A stretch of DNA of 64,000 bases from Burkholderia sp. Bp9142. Its GTDB lineage: Bacteria > Pseudomonadota > Gammaproteobacteria > Burkholderiales > Burkholderiaceae. Shown here piece after piece: positions 15,788 to 27,208 of this stretch; position 1 is the stretch's first letter, and each line of letters begins with the position of its first letter. The translations under genes were made by a program, and so were the position numbers. Below the pieces are notes generated by a model that saw only the letters and a program-made list of their open reading frames with translations, did not search any database and had not been told where the DNA came from. The stretch spans positions 248,001 through 312,000 of the forward strand of contig NZ_QTPP01000001.1 in NCBI RefSeq assembly GCF_003853415.1, read 5' to 3'.

Positions 15788-18505
15788 ATGACGCCGCCTC
15801 TTCCGGACGCTTCCCGCCTCATTCGCCGTCTCAATCCTCATTGCACGCGCGCGCTCGAAGCCGCGGCCAGTCTCTGCCAGACCCGGCTTGCGGATGAAAT
15901 CGCGGTCGAGCACTGGGTGCTGAAACTGATCGAAGCCGACGACGGCGACATTCCGGCGATCCTGCGTCACTACGATCTCGATATCGATGAGGTATGGGAC
16001 GCATTGATCGATGTGATCGATCGCATGCCGCGTACGCTGCGGGGCATGCCGGCGCTGTCGCGGCAACTCGCCGCGGTGATCGACGACGCATGGACGCATG
16101 CGGCAGCCGATGACGCCGACGGCACCATTCGGTCCGGACATCTGTTGCAAGCCATCGTCGAAGCGCCTTACGTGCTGCGCACACAGCGCGCGTGGCCGTT
16201 GCTGTCGGTTTCCAGCGCGCAGATCCGGCGCGTGCTGCCGCGGCTCGGGCGACGGTCGTCCGAGAACGCGGCCGATGACACGGCGGCGCCGCAGCCGAAG
16301 GCACCGGAAACTGTCGATCGGCGCAGCAATGCCGCTACGGCGCCCATCACCGACAAGTCCGCCGGACCGACGCCGTCGCGCTCGCCCGACGGCGACGCAC
16401 TCGCCCGCTTCGCGCTCGACCTGACCGAAAAGGCAGGCCGCGGCGAGATCGATCCGGTCTTCGGGCGTGATCGGGAGATCCGGCAGATGATCGACGTGCT
16501 CGCGCGCCGCCGCAAGAACAATCCGATCCTGGTCGGCGAACCGGGCGTCGGCAAGACCGCGCTCGTCGAGGGCCTTGCGTTGCGTGTCGCCGACGGCAGT
16601 GTTCCGGAAACGATCCGCGATACGCGCATCCTGACGCTCGACCTCGGCCTGCTGCAGGCCGGCGCCGGTGTGAAAGGCGAGTTCGAGCAACGGCTGAAAA
16701 ACGTGATCGACGAGGTGCGAGCGTCCGCAACGCCGATCCTGCTGTTCATCGACGAGGCGCATACGTTGATCGGCGCGGGCAACGCGGCCGGCGGCGCCGA
16801 CGCGGCCAATCTGCTCAAGCCGGCGCTCGCGCGCGGCGAGTTGCGCACGATCGCGGCCACCACGTGGGCGGAATACAAGGAATTTTTCGAACGCGATGCC
16901 GCACTCGAACGGCGCTTTCAGGTCGTCAAGGTCGACGAGCCGGATGACGATACGGCCTGCCTGATGCTGCGCGGCCTCGCCGGCCGCTATGCAGCCCATC
17001 ACGATGTTCACATCCGCGACGAGGCGATCGTCGCGGCCGTCCGCCTGTCGCGCCGCTACATTCCTGCGCGCCAGCTGCCGGACAAGGCCGTGGATCTGAT
17101 CGATACGGCTGCAGCACGCGTGCGGATGGCACTCGACGTACCGCCGGCGGAACTGCAACAGGCGCATGCGACGCTGGCGGCGCTCGAACTGGAGCGCGCC
17201 GCGCTCGATGCGGACACGCGCGCCGGAATCGCCGGTAGCGCCGAACGACGCGCGGCCATCGAGACGGAGCACGATGCGATGCGCATCACCGCTGGCACAC
17301 TGCTCGGCCAGTACACGCGGGAACGCGAACTTGTCGGGGCATTGCGCACGCTTCGCGGAACAACGGATCCCGTGCCGGATCCGGCGGACATGGTCCATGC
17401 GATCAACGCGCTGGCGGAAGCTCAGGGAAAATCACCGACGATCGCCGCCGACGTCGACGCGCAAGCGATTGCGCGCGTGGTCGCCGAATGGACCGGCGTG
17501 CCGGTCGGCAATCTCGTCGACGACGAACTGAAAAGCCTGCTTGCGCTGGAAGCGACGCTCTCCTCTCGCGTGGTCGCGCAGGACGAAGCGATCAGCGCAT
17601 TGGCGGAAAGCCTGCGCACGGCCAAAGCCGGCCTGAAAAGCGAGCATGCGCCGCTCGGCGTGTTCCTGCTCACCGGTCCGTCCGGCGTCGGCAAGACCGA
17701 AACGGCGCTCGCGCTCGCCGATCTGCTGTTCGGCGGCGCCGCCGCGCTGACGACGATCAACCTGTCCGAGTACCAGGAAGCGCATACGGTGTCGCAGCTC
17801 AAGGGTTCGCCACCCGGCTACGTCGGTTACGGACGCGGTGGCGTTCTGACCGAGGCTGTGCGCCAGCGGCCTTACAGCGTCGTGCTGCTCGACGAAGTCG
17901 AGAAGGCACACCGCGACGTGCTCGACATCTTCTATCAGGTATTCGACCGCGGCACGATGCGCGACGGCGAGGGACGCGAGATCGATTTCCGCAATTGCGT
18001 GATCGTGATGACGTCCAATCTCGGCAGTACGCAAATCGACGACGCGACGGCCGAGGATGCGTCGATCACGCAGGCCGCGTTGCGCGATGCGATCCATCCG
18101 CAGTTGGTCGCACATTTTCAGCCGGCGCTGCTCGCACGCTTCCAGACGCTCGTTTATCGGCCGCTCGATGCGGCGGCGCTCGCGTCGATCGTGCGGATCA
18201 AGCTGGACAAGATTGCCGAACGCCTGCATCGGCAACATGCAGCGACGCTGACGTGTGCCGACGATCTGATCGAATCGATCGCGCAGTACTGCGTGTCACG
18301 GGAATCCGGCGCGCGCAGCGTCGACGCATTCCTGAACCAGCGCGTGCTGCCGGTCGTTTCGCGCGAATTGCTTGCAAGGATGGCGTCGGGTGTCCGGCCG
18401 CGACAAATCCTTCTGTCGACAGGCATGGAAGGCGCGTTGACGATCGATTTCGTCGATGCCCCGGCCACGATCGATGACGGCACCGGGCAGCCGAGCCACC
18501 GATGA
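15788..18505 (+). CDS. tssH: T6SS sheath-recycling AAA+ ATPase ClpV (TssH)
   Basis: Encodes 905 aa if started at the ATG at 15788 (MTPPLPDASRLI); a GTG at 15716 in the same frame is possible, and neither has a strong ribosome site. N-terminal Clp-N-like repeats (to about 155) are followed by a low-complexity linker. AAA domain 1 has Walker A GEPGVGKT at about residue 250 and Walker B LLFIDEAHTLIGAG. A middle domain follows, then AAA domain 2 with Walker A GPSGVGKT at about 630 and VVLLDEVEKAH. ClpV disassembles contracted TssBC sheaths. Its stop overlaps the tssE start by 4 nt. Confidence 0.95.
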   Translation: MTPPLPDASRLIRRLNPHCTRALEAAASLCQTRLADEIAVEHWVLKLIEADDGDIPAILRHYDLDIDEVWDALIDVIDRMPRTLRGMPALSRQLAAVIDDAWTHAAADDADGTIRSGHLLQAIVEAPYVLRTQRAWPLLSVSSAQIRRVLPRLGRRSSENAADDTAAPQPKAPETVDRRSNAATAPITDKSAGPTPSRSPDGDALARFALDLTEKAGRGEIDPVFGRDREIRQMIDVLARRRKNNPILVGEPGVGKTALVEGLALRVADGSVPETIRDTRILTLDLGLLQAGAGVKGEFEQRLKNVIDEVRASATPILLFIDEAHTLIGAGNAAGGADAANLLKPALARGELRTIAATTWAEYKEFFERDAALERRFQVVKVDEPDDDTACLMLRGLAGRYAAHHDVHIRDEAIVAAVRLSRRYIPARQLPDKAVDLIDTAAARVRMALDVPPAELQQAHATLAALELERAALDADTRAGIAGSAERRAAIETEHDAMRITAGTLLGQYTRERELVGALRTLRGTTDPVPDPADMVHAINALAEAQGKSPTIAADVDAQAIARVVAEWTGVPVGNLVDDELKSLLALEATLSSRVVAQDEAISALAESLRTAKAGLKSEHAPLGVFLLTGPSGVGKTETALALADLLFGGAAALTTINLSEYQEAHTVSQLKGSPPGYVGYGRGGVLTEAVRQRPYSVVLLDEVEKAHRDVLDIFYQVFDRGTMRDGEGREIDFRNCVIVMTSNLGSTQIDDATAEDASITQAALRDAIHPQLVAHFQPALLARFQTLVYRPLDAAALASIVRIKLDKIAERLHRQHAATLTCADDLIESIAQYCVSRESGARSVDAFLNQRVLPVVSRELLARMASGVRPRQILLSTGMEGALTIDFVDAPATIDDGTGQPSHR

Positions 18506-18924
18506 CCGCCGGCCCCTCCCTCTACGACATGCTGCTCGGCCAGATCGGCGGCGAGCCGATCGGCGCCTACGACGACCGCACGCTCGAATGCCTGAGCGTG
18601 CAACAGAACGTGCGCCGCATTCTCAATACGCGGGCGGGCGCGCTCAAGCACCTGCCCGACTACGGACTGCCGGACCTCACGAACATCTACAAGGCATTGC
18701 CCGCGTCGGCACACTTGCTCAAGCAGCAGATGGAAGCCACGCTGCTGAAGTACGAGCCGCGCATCCGCTCGATCGACATCGGGATCGTCGACAACCGCGA
18801 TCCCGGGATCCTGGTCAGCTTCGAAATGACCTGCCATCTGAAGAACGCCGGACTCGTGCGCTTCGGCACCTACTTCGAACCACCGGGCCGCCTGCGCGTC
18901 GAACGGCGCGTCGATCGGTCATGA
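18502..18924 (+). CDS. tssE: T6SS baseplate protein TssE (gp25-like)
   Basis: Encodes 140 aa from the ATG at 18502 (ATGA overlap with tssH). It shows the gp25/TssE pattern: SVQQNVRRILNTRAGALKHLPDYGLPDL near the N-terminus and LKYEPRIRSIDIGIVDN in the middle. It initiates sheath assembly in the baseplate wedge with TssF and TssG, neither of which is in the window. It is the last T6SS gene on this side and ends 10 nt from the convergent quinone-reductase gene. Confidence 0.93.
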   Translation: MTAGPSLYDMLLGQIGGEPIGAYDDRTLECLSVQQNVRRILNTRAGALKHLPDYGLPDLTNIYKALPASAHLLKQQMEATLLKYEPRIRSIDIGIVDNRDPGILVSFEMTCHLKNAGLVRFGTYFEPPGRLRVERRVDRS

Positions 18925-18934
18925 CCGCGTGCGA

Positions 18935-19720
18935 TCAGCGTTCGTGCGCCAGATGCGCCGCAAACCCCACCTTCTCCGGTTCGATCCCCGCCTTCAGCGT
19001 CAGCGCCGGAATCTCATAGTCGCCGGCGTTCTGCCGCCGGAACGGAATCGGCCGTGCGGTCCACAGTTCGTCCAGACGTTTGCCGAGCGCCGCGCGCGTT
19101 TCGTCGAAGCGCGCGTCGTTCATCTTTCCGGTCCGGTAGATCACGAACGGCGGCAGCACGTCGAACCCCGGGTAATACAGGATCCCGTGCTGGATCGGGA
19201 ACAGCACGTCGTCGATCGGCCCGTTGATGCCGCGCGCGCTGTAGTGCGACTCCCAGCCGCCGGTCGTGACGATCACCATCGCACGCTTGCCCGCCAGCGT
19301 GCCTTCGCCGTAACGGTCGCCCCAATGCCGGTCGGAATGCTCGCCGACGCCGTACGCAAAGCCGTACGCATACACGCGCTCGACCCAGCCCTTCATGATC
19401 GCCGGCATCGAGAACCACCACAGCGGGAACTGCAGGATCACCGCGTCGGCCCACTTCAGCTTGGCCTGTTCGCGCGCGATGTCGTCGCGCTGCGTGCCCG
19501 TCTCGAACGCATGCTTCGAATCGAGCGCCGGATCGAAGCGTGCGTCGGGCACACGGTCGGTCACGTCATGCGCGTCGAACGAGGCCTTCCAGTTCATCGC
19601 ATACAGATCGGTCACCTGCACGGCATGGCCGGCCGCTTCGAGATGCTCGACCGCGAAGTCCCGCAACGCGCCGTTCAGCGAGCGCGGTTCGGGATGGGCA
19701 TAGACGATCAGCACGTTCAT
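18935..19720 (-). CDS. NAD(P)H dehydrogenase (quinone), flavodoxin fold
   Basis: Encodes 261 aa. I chose the ATG at 19720 (MNVLIVYAHPEP), which has GGAG 8 nt upstream; an in-frame GTG two codons earlier is too close to it. The N-terminal VLIVYAHPEPRSLNGAL is the flavin-binding signature of NQO/MdaB/KefF-type enzymes, and LQFPLWWFSMPAIMKGWVERV the usual second block. It likely reduces quinones or electrophiles with NAD(P)H. It is transcribed divergently from a LysR regulator 87 bp away, a typical regulator-target pair. Confidence 0.88.
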   Translation of the reverse strand: MNVLIVYAHPEPRSLNGALRDFAVEHLEAAGHAVQVTDLYAMNWKASFDAHDVTDRVPDARFDPALDSKHAFETGTQRDDIAREQAKLKWADAVILQFPLWWFSMPAIMKGWVERVYAYGFAYGVGEHSDRHWGDRYGEGTLAGKRAMVIVTTGGWESHYSARGINGPIDDVLFPIQHGILYYPGFDVLPPFVIYRTGKMNDARFDETRAALGKRLDELWTARPIPFRRQNAGDYEIPALTLKAGIEPEKVGFAAHLAHER

Positions 19721-19773
19721 GTTCACTGCTCCGTTGATTGAATGACTGCAGGATGCCGTCGCCTAAGGTATAT

Positions 19774-19788
19774 TGGAAATGAATTCCA
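19774..19788. promoter_or_regulatory. Candidate LysR operator between the quinone reductase and lysR genes
   Basis: The dyad TGGAA-N5-TTCCA sits in the 86-bp divergent gap, 19 bp before the lysR start, followed by a third half-site (ATTCCAG). The T...A-bounded dyad is of the type bound by LysR proteins. That the adjacent LysR binds it is inference. Confidence 0.5.
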
Positions 19789-19806
19789 GACATTCCAGGT
19801 ATAGCC

Positions 19807-20700
19807 ATGAACAATCTCAGACGACTGGATCTGAACCTGCTGGTCACGCTCGACGTCCTGCTCGCCGAGCACAACGTCACGCGTGCGGCTGAAAAACTGA
19901 ACATGTCGCAGCCGTCGGTCAGCGTGCAGTTGCAGAAACTGCGCGACCTGTTCGGCGATCCGCTGCTGCTGCCGGGCCCGCGCGGGATGCGGCCGACCAC
20001 GCGCGCGGAAACGCTGCGCGAGCCGCTGCGGGACGCGCTCGACGCGGTCGAGCGCGCAGTGCTGACGGCCACGCCGTTCGAGCCGGCGACCGCGACGAAC
20101 ACATGGCGCGTGGCGGCGACCGACTATGGCGAATCGACGATCGTCCTGCCCGCACTGAACGCGCTGCGTTCGGCCGCGCCCGCTACGCGGCTCGCCGTCG
20201 TCGAGCTCGTGCCGCCGCGCATCGAGCAGGACGCGGAGCGCAACGGTATCGACCTGGCCTTCCACACGACAGAGGGTTCGCCGGAAGGGATGCGGCGCCT
20301 GCCGCTGTTCGTCGAGCGATACGTGCTCGCCGGCCGTGCCGGTCATCCGAAACTGAAGCGGCGCCCGACGCTCGCGCAGTTCGGCGCGCTGGAACACGTG
20401 ATCGTGTCGCCCGACGGCGGCGGCTTCTTCGGCGTGACGGACGAAGCGCTCGCGAAAGCGGGCGCCGCGCGGCGCGTCGTGCTGTCGGTTCCGCATTTCC
20501 TGTTCGTGATGTCGGCCGTCGCCAGCACCGACCTCGTGGCGATGCTGCCCGAGCGGCTGGTGCGCAACACGCCCGCGCTGCGCGTCGTGGAAGCACCCGT
20601 CGAGATCCCCGGCTACGAGATGTCGATGCTGTGGCACGAACGCGTGCATCGCGATCCGGCGCATCGATGGTTGCGGGAGACGATCGCCGCGTCGGTGTGA
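19807..20700 (+). CDS. LysR-family transcriptional regulator
   Basis: Encodes 297 aa from the ATG at 19807. The N-terminal winged helix-turn-helix has LDLNLLVTLDVLLAEHNVTRAAEKL followed by MSQPSVSVQLQKLRDLFGDPLLL. The C-terminal part is a periplasmic-binding-like effector domain resembling the NodD/PcpR subgroup. It probably controls the divergent flavodoxin-fold quinone reductase in response to an electrophile or quinone. The effector cannot be named from sequence. Confidence 0.92.
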   Translation: MNNLRRLDLNLLVTLDVLLAEHNVTRAAEKLNMSQPSVSVQLQKLRDLFGDPLLLPGPRGMRPTTRAETLREPLRDALDAVERAVLTATPFEPATATNTWRVAATDYGESTIVLPALNALRSAAPATRLAVVELVPPRIEQDAERNGIDLAFHTTEGSPEGMRRLPLFVERYVLAGRAGHPKLKRRPTLAQFGALEHVIVSPDGGGFFGVTDEALAKAGAARRVVLSVPHFLFVMSAVASTDLVAMLPERLVRNTPALRVVEAPVEIPGYEMSMLWHERVHRDPAHRWLRETIAASV

Positions 20701-20825
20701 GTGTGTCAGGTAAGCCGCTCGCGGGAACGGCAGGGATGCCGTGCTTCGGCCACCCCCCTCACCGCCGCGCTCGAACCGGTTACGACGAACCCACGCGCAT
20801 TCAGCACTTGAAACCGCCTCGAACA

Positions 20826-20841
20826 CTGTATATATTTACAG
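20826..20841. promoter_or_regulatory. LexA (SOS) box
   Basis: The sequence is CTGTATATATTTACAG. It matches the enterobacterial-type SOS box CTGT-N8-ACAG, also used in beta-proteobacteria, with an AT-alternating core one base away from the ideal CTGTATATATATACAG. It lies 63 bp before the ATG of the 134-aa gene on the plus strand, the right place to overlap that gene's promoter. An inverted repeat CCGTCA-CCCA-TGACGG follows at 20868-20883. Confidence 0.8.
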
Positions 20842-20904
20842 TGCTTTTGCATCATTTGACCCGAATTCCGTCACCCATGACGGACGGACTTTTGTGAGGC
20901 GACC

Positions 20905-21309
20905 ATGTTCCAGTCATCCGCATTCGATCCCGAGCAACCCGGCTTCAACCCGGTCCACTTCGAGCGTGCCGCGCAGCGGGCGGTCGTCGACCTGCAGCGT
21001 GTCGTCAGCGGCCCTGCGCAACGCGCGCTCGGGCTGCGGCGCCGCACCCATCCGGCCGCCGTCCGCACGATGAGCTGGCAGGCGCTGCTGAACGTCGAGG
21101 AACTCGCGTTCTCGAATACCGGTTTCCTGAGCCGCAACGATCCGATGGTCGTCGACGCGTTCATTCGCCTGCGCGACAGCCGGCTGGTCGCCGCGGACGT
21201 CGAGGAGCCGGTCGACTGGCGTCGCGACGACGACGACCTGCCGGCCGTCTACCTGATCGTCAAGGCGATGCTGGAAGCGGAAGAGGAAGAACGGGCCGAA
21301 GCGGCCTGA
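20905..21309 (+). CDS. Hypothetical protein behind a LexA box
   Basis: Encodes 134 aa from the ATG at 20905, with GAGG 6 nt upstream. It is cytoplasmic, with no signal peptide or membrane helix. The N-terminal third is Arg/Gln-rich (FERAAQRAVVDLQRVVSGPAQRALGLRRR), the middle reads SWQALLNVEELAFSNTGFLSRND, and the C-terminus is acidic (WRRDDDDLPAVYLIVKAML then Glu-rich). I recognise no domain. The upstream LexA site argues for expression after DNA damage. It stands alone as a monocistronic unit between a lysR and a convergent fadH-type gene. Confidence 0.75.
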   Translation: MFQSSAFDPEQPGFNPVHFERAAQRAVVDLQRVVSGPAQRALGLRRRTHPAAVRTMSWQALLNVEELAFSNTGFLSRNDPMVVDAFIRLRDSRLVAADVEEPVDWRRDDDDLPAVYLIVKAMLEAEEEERAEAA

Positions 21310-21502
21310 CGCACGCCGGCCGGCGGCAGATGGCGATCCGCGGAAATCGCGTCGCCACGTTGCGGGGCGACGCGGTACATCCGTTCCATGCTGTCGGTGT
21401 GCCCCGGCATGACGCATCATCGGACGCAACGTCGCGAGCCGTCGCGCAGGCAAGCTGCCACCGCGCGACGCGCTCCGTTTCGAAACCTGAACGGGCGGTT
21501 CG

Positions 21503-24695
<3,193 letters not shown>

Positions 24696-24827
24696 GCGGG
24701 AAGGCTCGCGCAAGCGCGGCGGCTGGCGCGACCCGCCTGCCGCAGGGAAAGCACTCACACCGGACACCCGAAGGTAGCGGCGCATTCGTGTGATCCGGGT
24801 CAATGGAACGACGCCCGACGCATCGGC

Positions 24828-24973
24828 TGCCGACGTCAATGCGCGCTGCCGCCCCGTCACCGGCATCGATCCGCCTCTCGCCGAGGTGAACGGACGCCGA
24901 GCGCGACGCGTCAATTGCCGACGTCAATCCGCGCGCCGCCGCCCCCTTCACCCGCCTCGATCCGCACCTCGCC
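24828..24973. repeat. Imperfect duplication of the aconitase-X small-subunit 3' end
   Basis: Two related segments start with the identical 13-mer TGCCGACGTCAAT at 24828 and 24916, 88 bp apart. Both continue through CGATCCGC to CTCGCC at 24877-24882 and 24968-24973. The second lies inside the 3' coding end of the small-subunit gene; the first lies past its stop. Read on the minus strand, the outer copy still encodes GERRIDAGDGAAARIDVG beside the real C-terminus GEVRIEAGEGGGGARIDVG. Confidence 0.75.
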
Positions 24974-25360
24974 AGCCGCGGCAACGATCGCGTCATACAC
25001 GTCGTCCGTCACGCACACCACCGGCACCGCGATCGCATACAGTTCGGCGGCAACGATCGCGCCGATCGAGATGATCAGGTCGCGCTCCTTCAGCACGATC
25101 CCGACCGGCCCGGTGCCGTTGCGCACGGCTTCCGCGAGCACGCTGCTGCTCGAACTCGACCCCTTCGCATGCGGCATCACCATGATCCGGCCGGCCAGGC
25201 TCGCGCCGGCCTGCGGATGCCCGCGATCGACGATCCGCCCCGCGCCCGAGTCGTAGCCGCCCCAGAAGCTGAGCGGCTTGTCGAGCACGATCGTCCTTGC
25301 GCATGCGCTGCCCGGTACGAGCGTGTCGCCCGTCAGTTTCCCGATCGTTGTGTCAGTCAT
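24911..25360 (-). CDS. Aconitase-X (DUF126) small subunit, swivelling domain
   Basis: Encodes 149 aa from the ATG at 25360 (MTDTTIGKLTG), overlapping the large-subunit stop by 8 nt. The motifs are LVPGSACARTIVLDKPLSFWGGYDSGAGRIVDRGHPQAG and a run of Ser (GSSSSSSVLAEAVRNGTGPVGIVL). The Ser-rich loop and GHP are typical of the DUF126 swivelling domain. With the large subunit it should form a dehydratase of the AcnX family. The best known bacterial activity is cis-3-hydroxy-L-proline dehydratase; the exact substrate here is inferred. Confidence 0.85.
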   Translation of the reverse strand: MTDTTIGKLTGDTLVPGSACARTIVLDKPLSFWGGYDSGAGRIVDRGHPQAGASLAGRIMVMPHAKGSSSSSSVLAEAVRNGTGPVGIVLKERDLIISIGAIVAAELYAIAVPVVCVTDDVYDAIVAAAGEVRIEAGEGGGGARIDVGN

Positions 25361-26600
25361 CGAATCGCACCTTTCCTTCGAACGCGGAACGCACGCACTC
25401 GCGCATGCTGCCGTACGCGACCGTGACGCCGATGTTCGCGGGCGCATACGACGCCCACTTCCCGGAGTTGGTCATCACCAGGCCCGACAGCTGCTTCATC
25501 ACCGGCGTGATGTACGTGCAGGTGTCGACGACGATCTGGATGCCGCGCGCGTCGAACTTGTCGGCGAGCCCGAGCTCGCCCAGCTCCCACAGGATGAAGC
25601 GGCTCGTGTTCACGTAGAAATCGCACTTCGGCTTGCCGTCGAACCGATCGAGCAGCGCGTCGAGCGTGCGGAATTCGGCCAGCGAGAAATGCGGCGTGCC
25701 GAGCGCGACCGCGACGAGCGCATCGCCGGCCGCGCCGTGGTTCAGCGTGCGGCGGATCTCGTCGAGATCGGCCATCGCGACATCGACCGTTCGCAGCGCC
25801 GCCTGCCCGTGCAATGCGGCGTCGAGCGTCGGCGCCTCGGGCGTGACGCCCACCGCATGGAACAGCGCGACCGCCCCGCTCGATGCGGCGGCGGCACCCA
25901 GCGCCTTGAGTTCGTCTTCGGTGGTGTCCGCGGGCAACCCGACAATCGCCGGCACGATCGCGCCGGCGATCCTGCCGATCAGCAACCCGAGCGCCGCGAA
26001 ATGGATGTCGCGCGACGGCCGGTTGCCGAAGTCCGGCGCGTTGAACACGATCCGCGCCGCGCGATTCGCTTCGACATGCAGCCCCGCATACGGCGCACGT
26101 CCGGTAATCGCGGCGGCCAGGTCGAGAAAGTCGCCATAGCGGCTGGTGCGCGCACCGAGCACCGAATTGGCGAACACGATCGCATTGGATTCGGCCCACG
26201 CGATCTGCTCGCCCAGGCGCGGACGCTTCTCCAGCTGATACGGCGCGCACGTGAAGCTCGATTCGCAGCCGAGCTGCAGGTGCGCATCCATCAGGCGCCA
26301 CGCGTCGCGCTGGATCATGCGGTCGCCGTGATACAGCTCGGGATGGATCAGGTCGAGCGACCCGACGTTCAGAGTGGTCGGCACCGCGACCTGCGCGCCG
26401 GTGTCGACGAAATACTCGACGAAGTCGAGGCTCGTCCGGCCGTGGTAAAGACAGCCGTCGATATGCGCGGACGTGATGTCGATCAGGTGCGGCGCCGACA
26501 TGACCTCTGCCGTGCGCGCGACGATCCGCATCGCGCGTGCGACGCCGTCGCCGAATGCGCCGCGCAACATCGCGTCGTCGCGCTCGCTCAACTGCAGCAT
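25353..26600 (-). CDS. Aconitase-X (DUF521) large subunit, probable hydroxyproline-type dehydratase
   Basis: Encodes 415 aa from the ATG at 26600. The AcnX catalytic domain shows LIDITSAHIDGCLYHGRTSLDFVEYF, VAVPTTLNVGSLD, a GCESSFTCAPYQ block with candidate Fe-S cysteines, AWAESNAIVFANSVLGARTSRYGDF and a C-terminal VVDTCTYITP. It probably dehydrates cis-3-hydroxy-L-proline with the adjacent small subunit. It lies 69 bp after a marR gene on the same strand and could be co-transcribed with it. No other hydroxyproline pathway gene is seen nearby, so the substrate is not settled. Confidence 0.85.
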   Translation of the reverse strand: MLQLSERDDAMLRGAFGDGVARAMRIVARTAEVMSAPHLIDITSAHIDGCLYHGRTSLDFVEYFVDTGAQVAVPTTLNVGSLDLIHPELYHGDRMIQRDAWRLMDAHLQLGCESSFTCAPYQLEKRPRLGEQIAWAESNAIVFANSVLGARTSRYGDFLDLAAAITGRAPYAGLHVEANRAARIVFNAPDFGNRPSRDIHFAALGLLIGRIAGAIVPAIVGLPADTTEDELKALGAAAASSGAVALFHAVGVTPEAPTLDAALHGQAALRTVDVAMADLDEIRRTLNHGAAGDALVAVALGTPHFSLAEFRTLDALLDRFDGKPKCDFYVNTSRFILWELGELGLADKFDARGIQIVVDTCTYITPVMKQLSGLVMTNSGKWASYAPANIGVTVAYGSMRECVRSAFEGKVRFDD

Positions 26601-26669
26601 GGGAGGTGCTCCTCGTGTCTCGTCCGGTGGCTCCGGATCGCTTTCGTCATACTACCGCGCGCGTTGCGC

Positions 26670-27098
26670 CTATCGCTGCGCCGTCAGGCTGAACAGCTCG
26701 TCGCGCAGCGCCTTGGCCCGGCCGCGGCCGAACTGCGTCTCGAACTCGTCCTGCGCGGCCTGCCACGCGACTTTCGCCTGCGCGTAGGTGTGCTCGCCGA
26801 GCTTCGTCAGGCTGAGCGCATGCGCGCGTGCGTCGTGCTCGGACGCGGCCGCCGCGACGAATCCGTCGCGCTGCAGCGGCTTCAGCGCGCGCAACAGCGT
26901 CGTGCGATCCATGACCAGCCGATCGGCGAGCTCGCTCATCACCAGTCCGGGCCGGCGCGACAGGTTCGCCATGATCGAGAACTGCGCGGGCGTGACCCCG
27001 ACCGGGGCCAGATGCCGCTCGTAGAGTTGCGTGACGAAGCGCGCCGCCTGACGCAGCGCGAGGCAATTGCAGGCCTGGGTCATCTGGATATCGTTCAT
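26670..27098 (-). CDS. MarR-family regulator (first copy)
   Basis: Encodes 142 aa from the ATG at 27098 (MNDIQMTQACNC). The winged helix contains PAQFSIMANLSRRPGLVMSELADRLVMDRTTLLRALKPLQRDGFV. An N-terminal Cys pair region (QACNCLALRQAARFVTQLYERHL) closely resembles the second MarR at 28237, so the two are paralogues. A palindromic site 14-29 bp upstream of the start (27112-27127) recurs before emrA. It is a likely self-regulated repressor; it may also head the aconitase-X genes. Confidence 0.9.
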   Translation of the reverse strand: MNDIQMTQACNCLALRQAARFVTQLYERHLAPVGVTPAQFSIMANLSRRPGLVMSELADRLVMDRTTLLRALKPLQRDGFVAAAASEHDARAHALSLTKLGEHTYAQAKVAWQAAQDEFETQFGRGRAKALRDELFSLTAQR

Positions 27099-27111
27099 GA
27101 CCGGCAATTTA

Positions 27112-27127
27112 TATGTGCATATACATA
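27112..27127. promoter_or_regulatory. MarR-type operator 1
   Basis: The sequence is TATGTGCATATACATA, with inverted arms TATGT/ACATA. It lies in the marR-lysR divergent gap, 14 bp before the marR start. It differs by one base from the site before emrA (28708-28723). Confidence 0.7.
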
Positions 27128-27208
27128 AAGTCAATGTACACTCCGCCGTAACATGGCCGGGCCGGCCGCGTGCATCGGGCGCCCCGCCATCGCCTCGAGG
27201 AGACGGAC

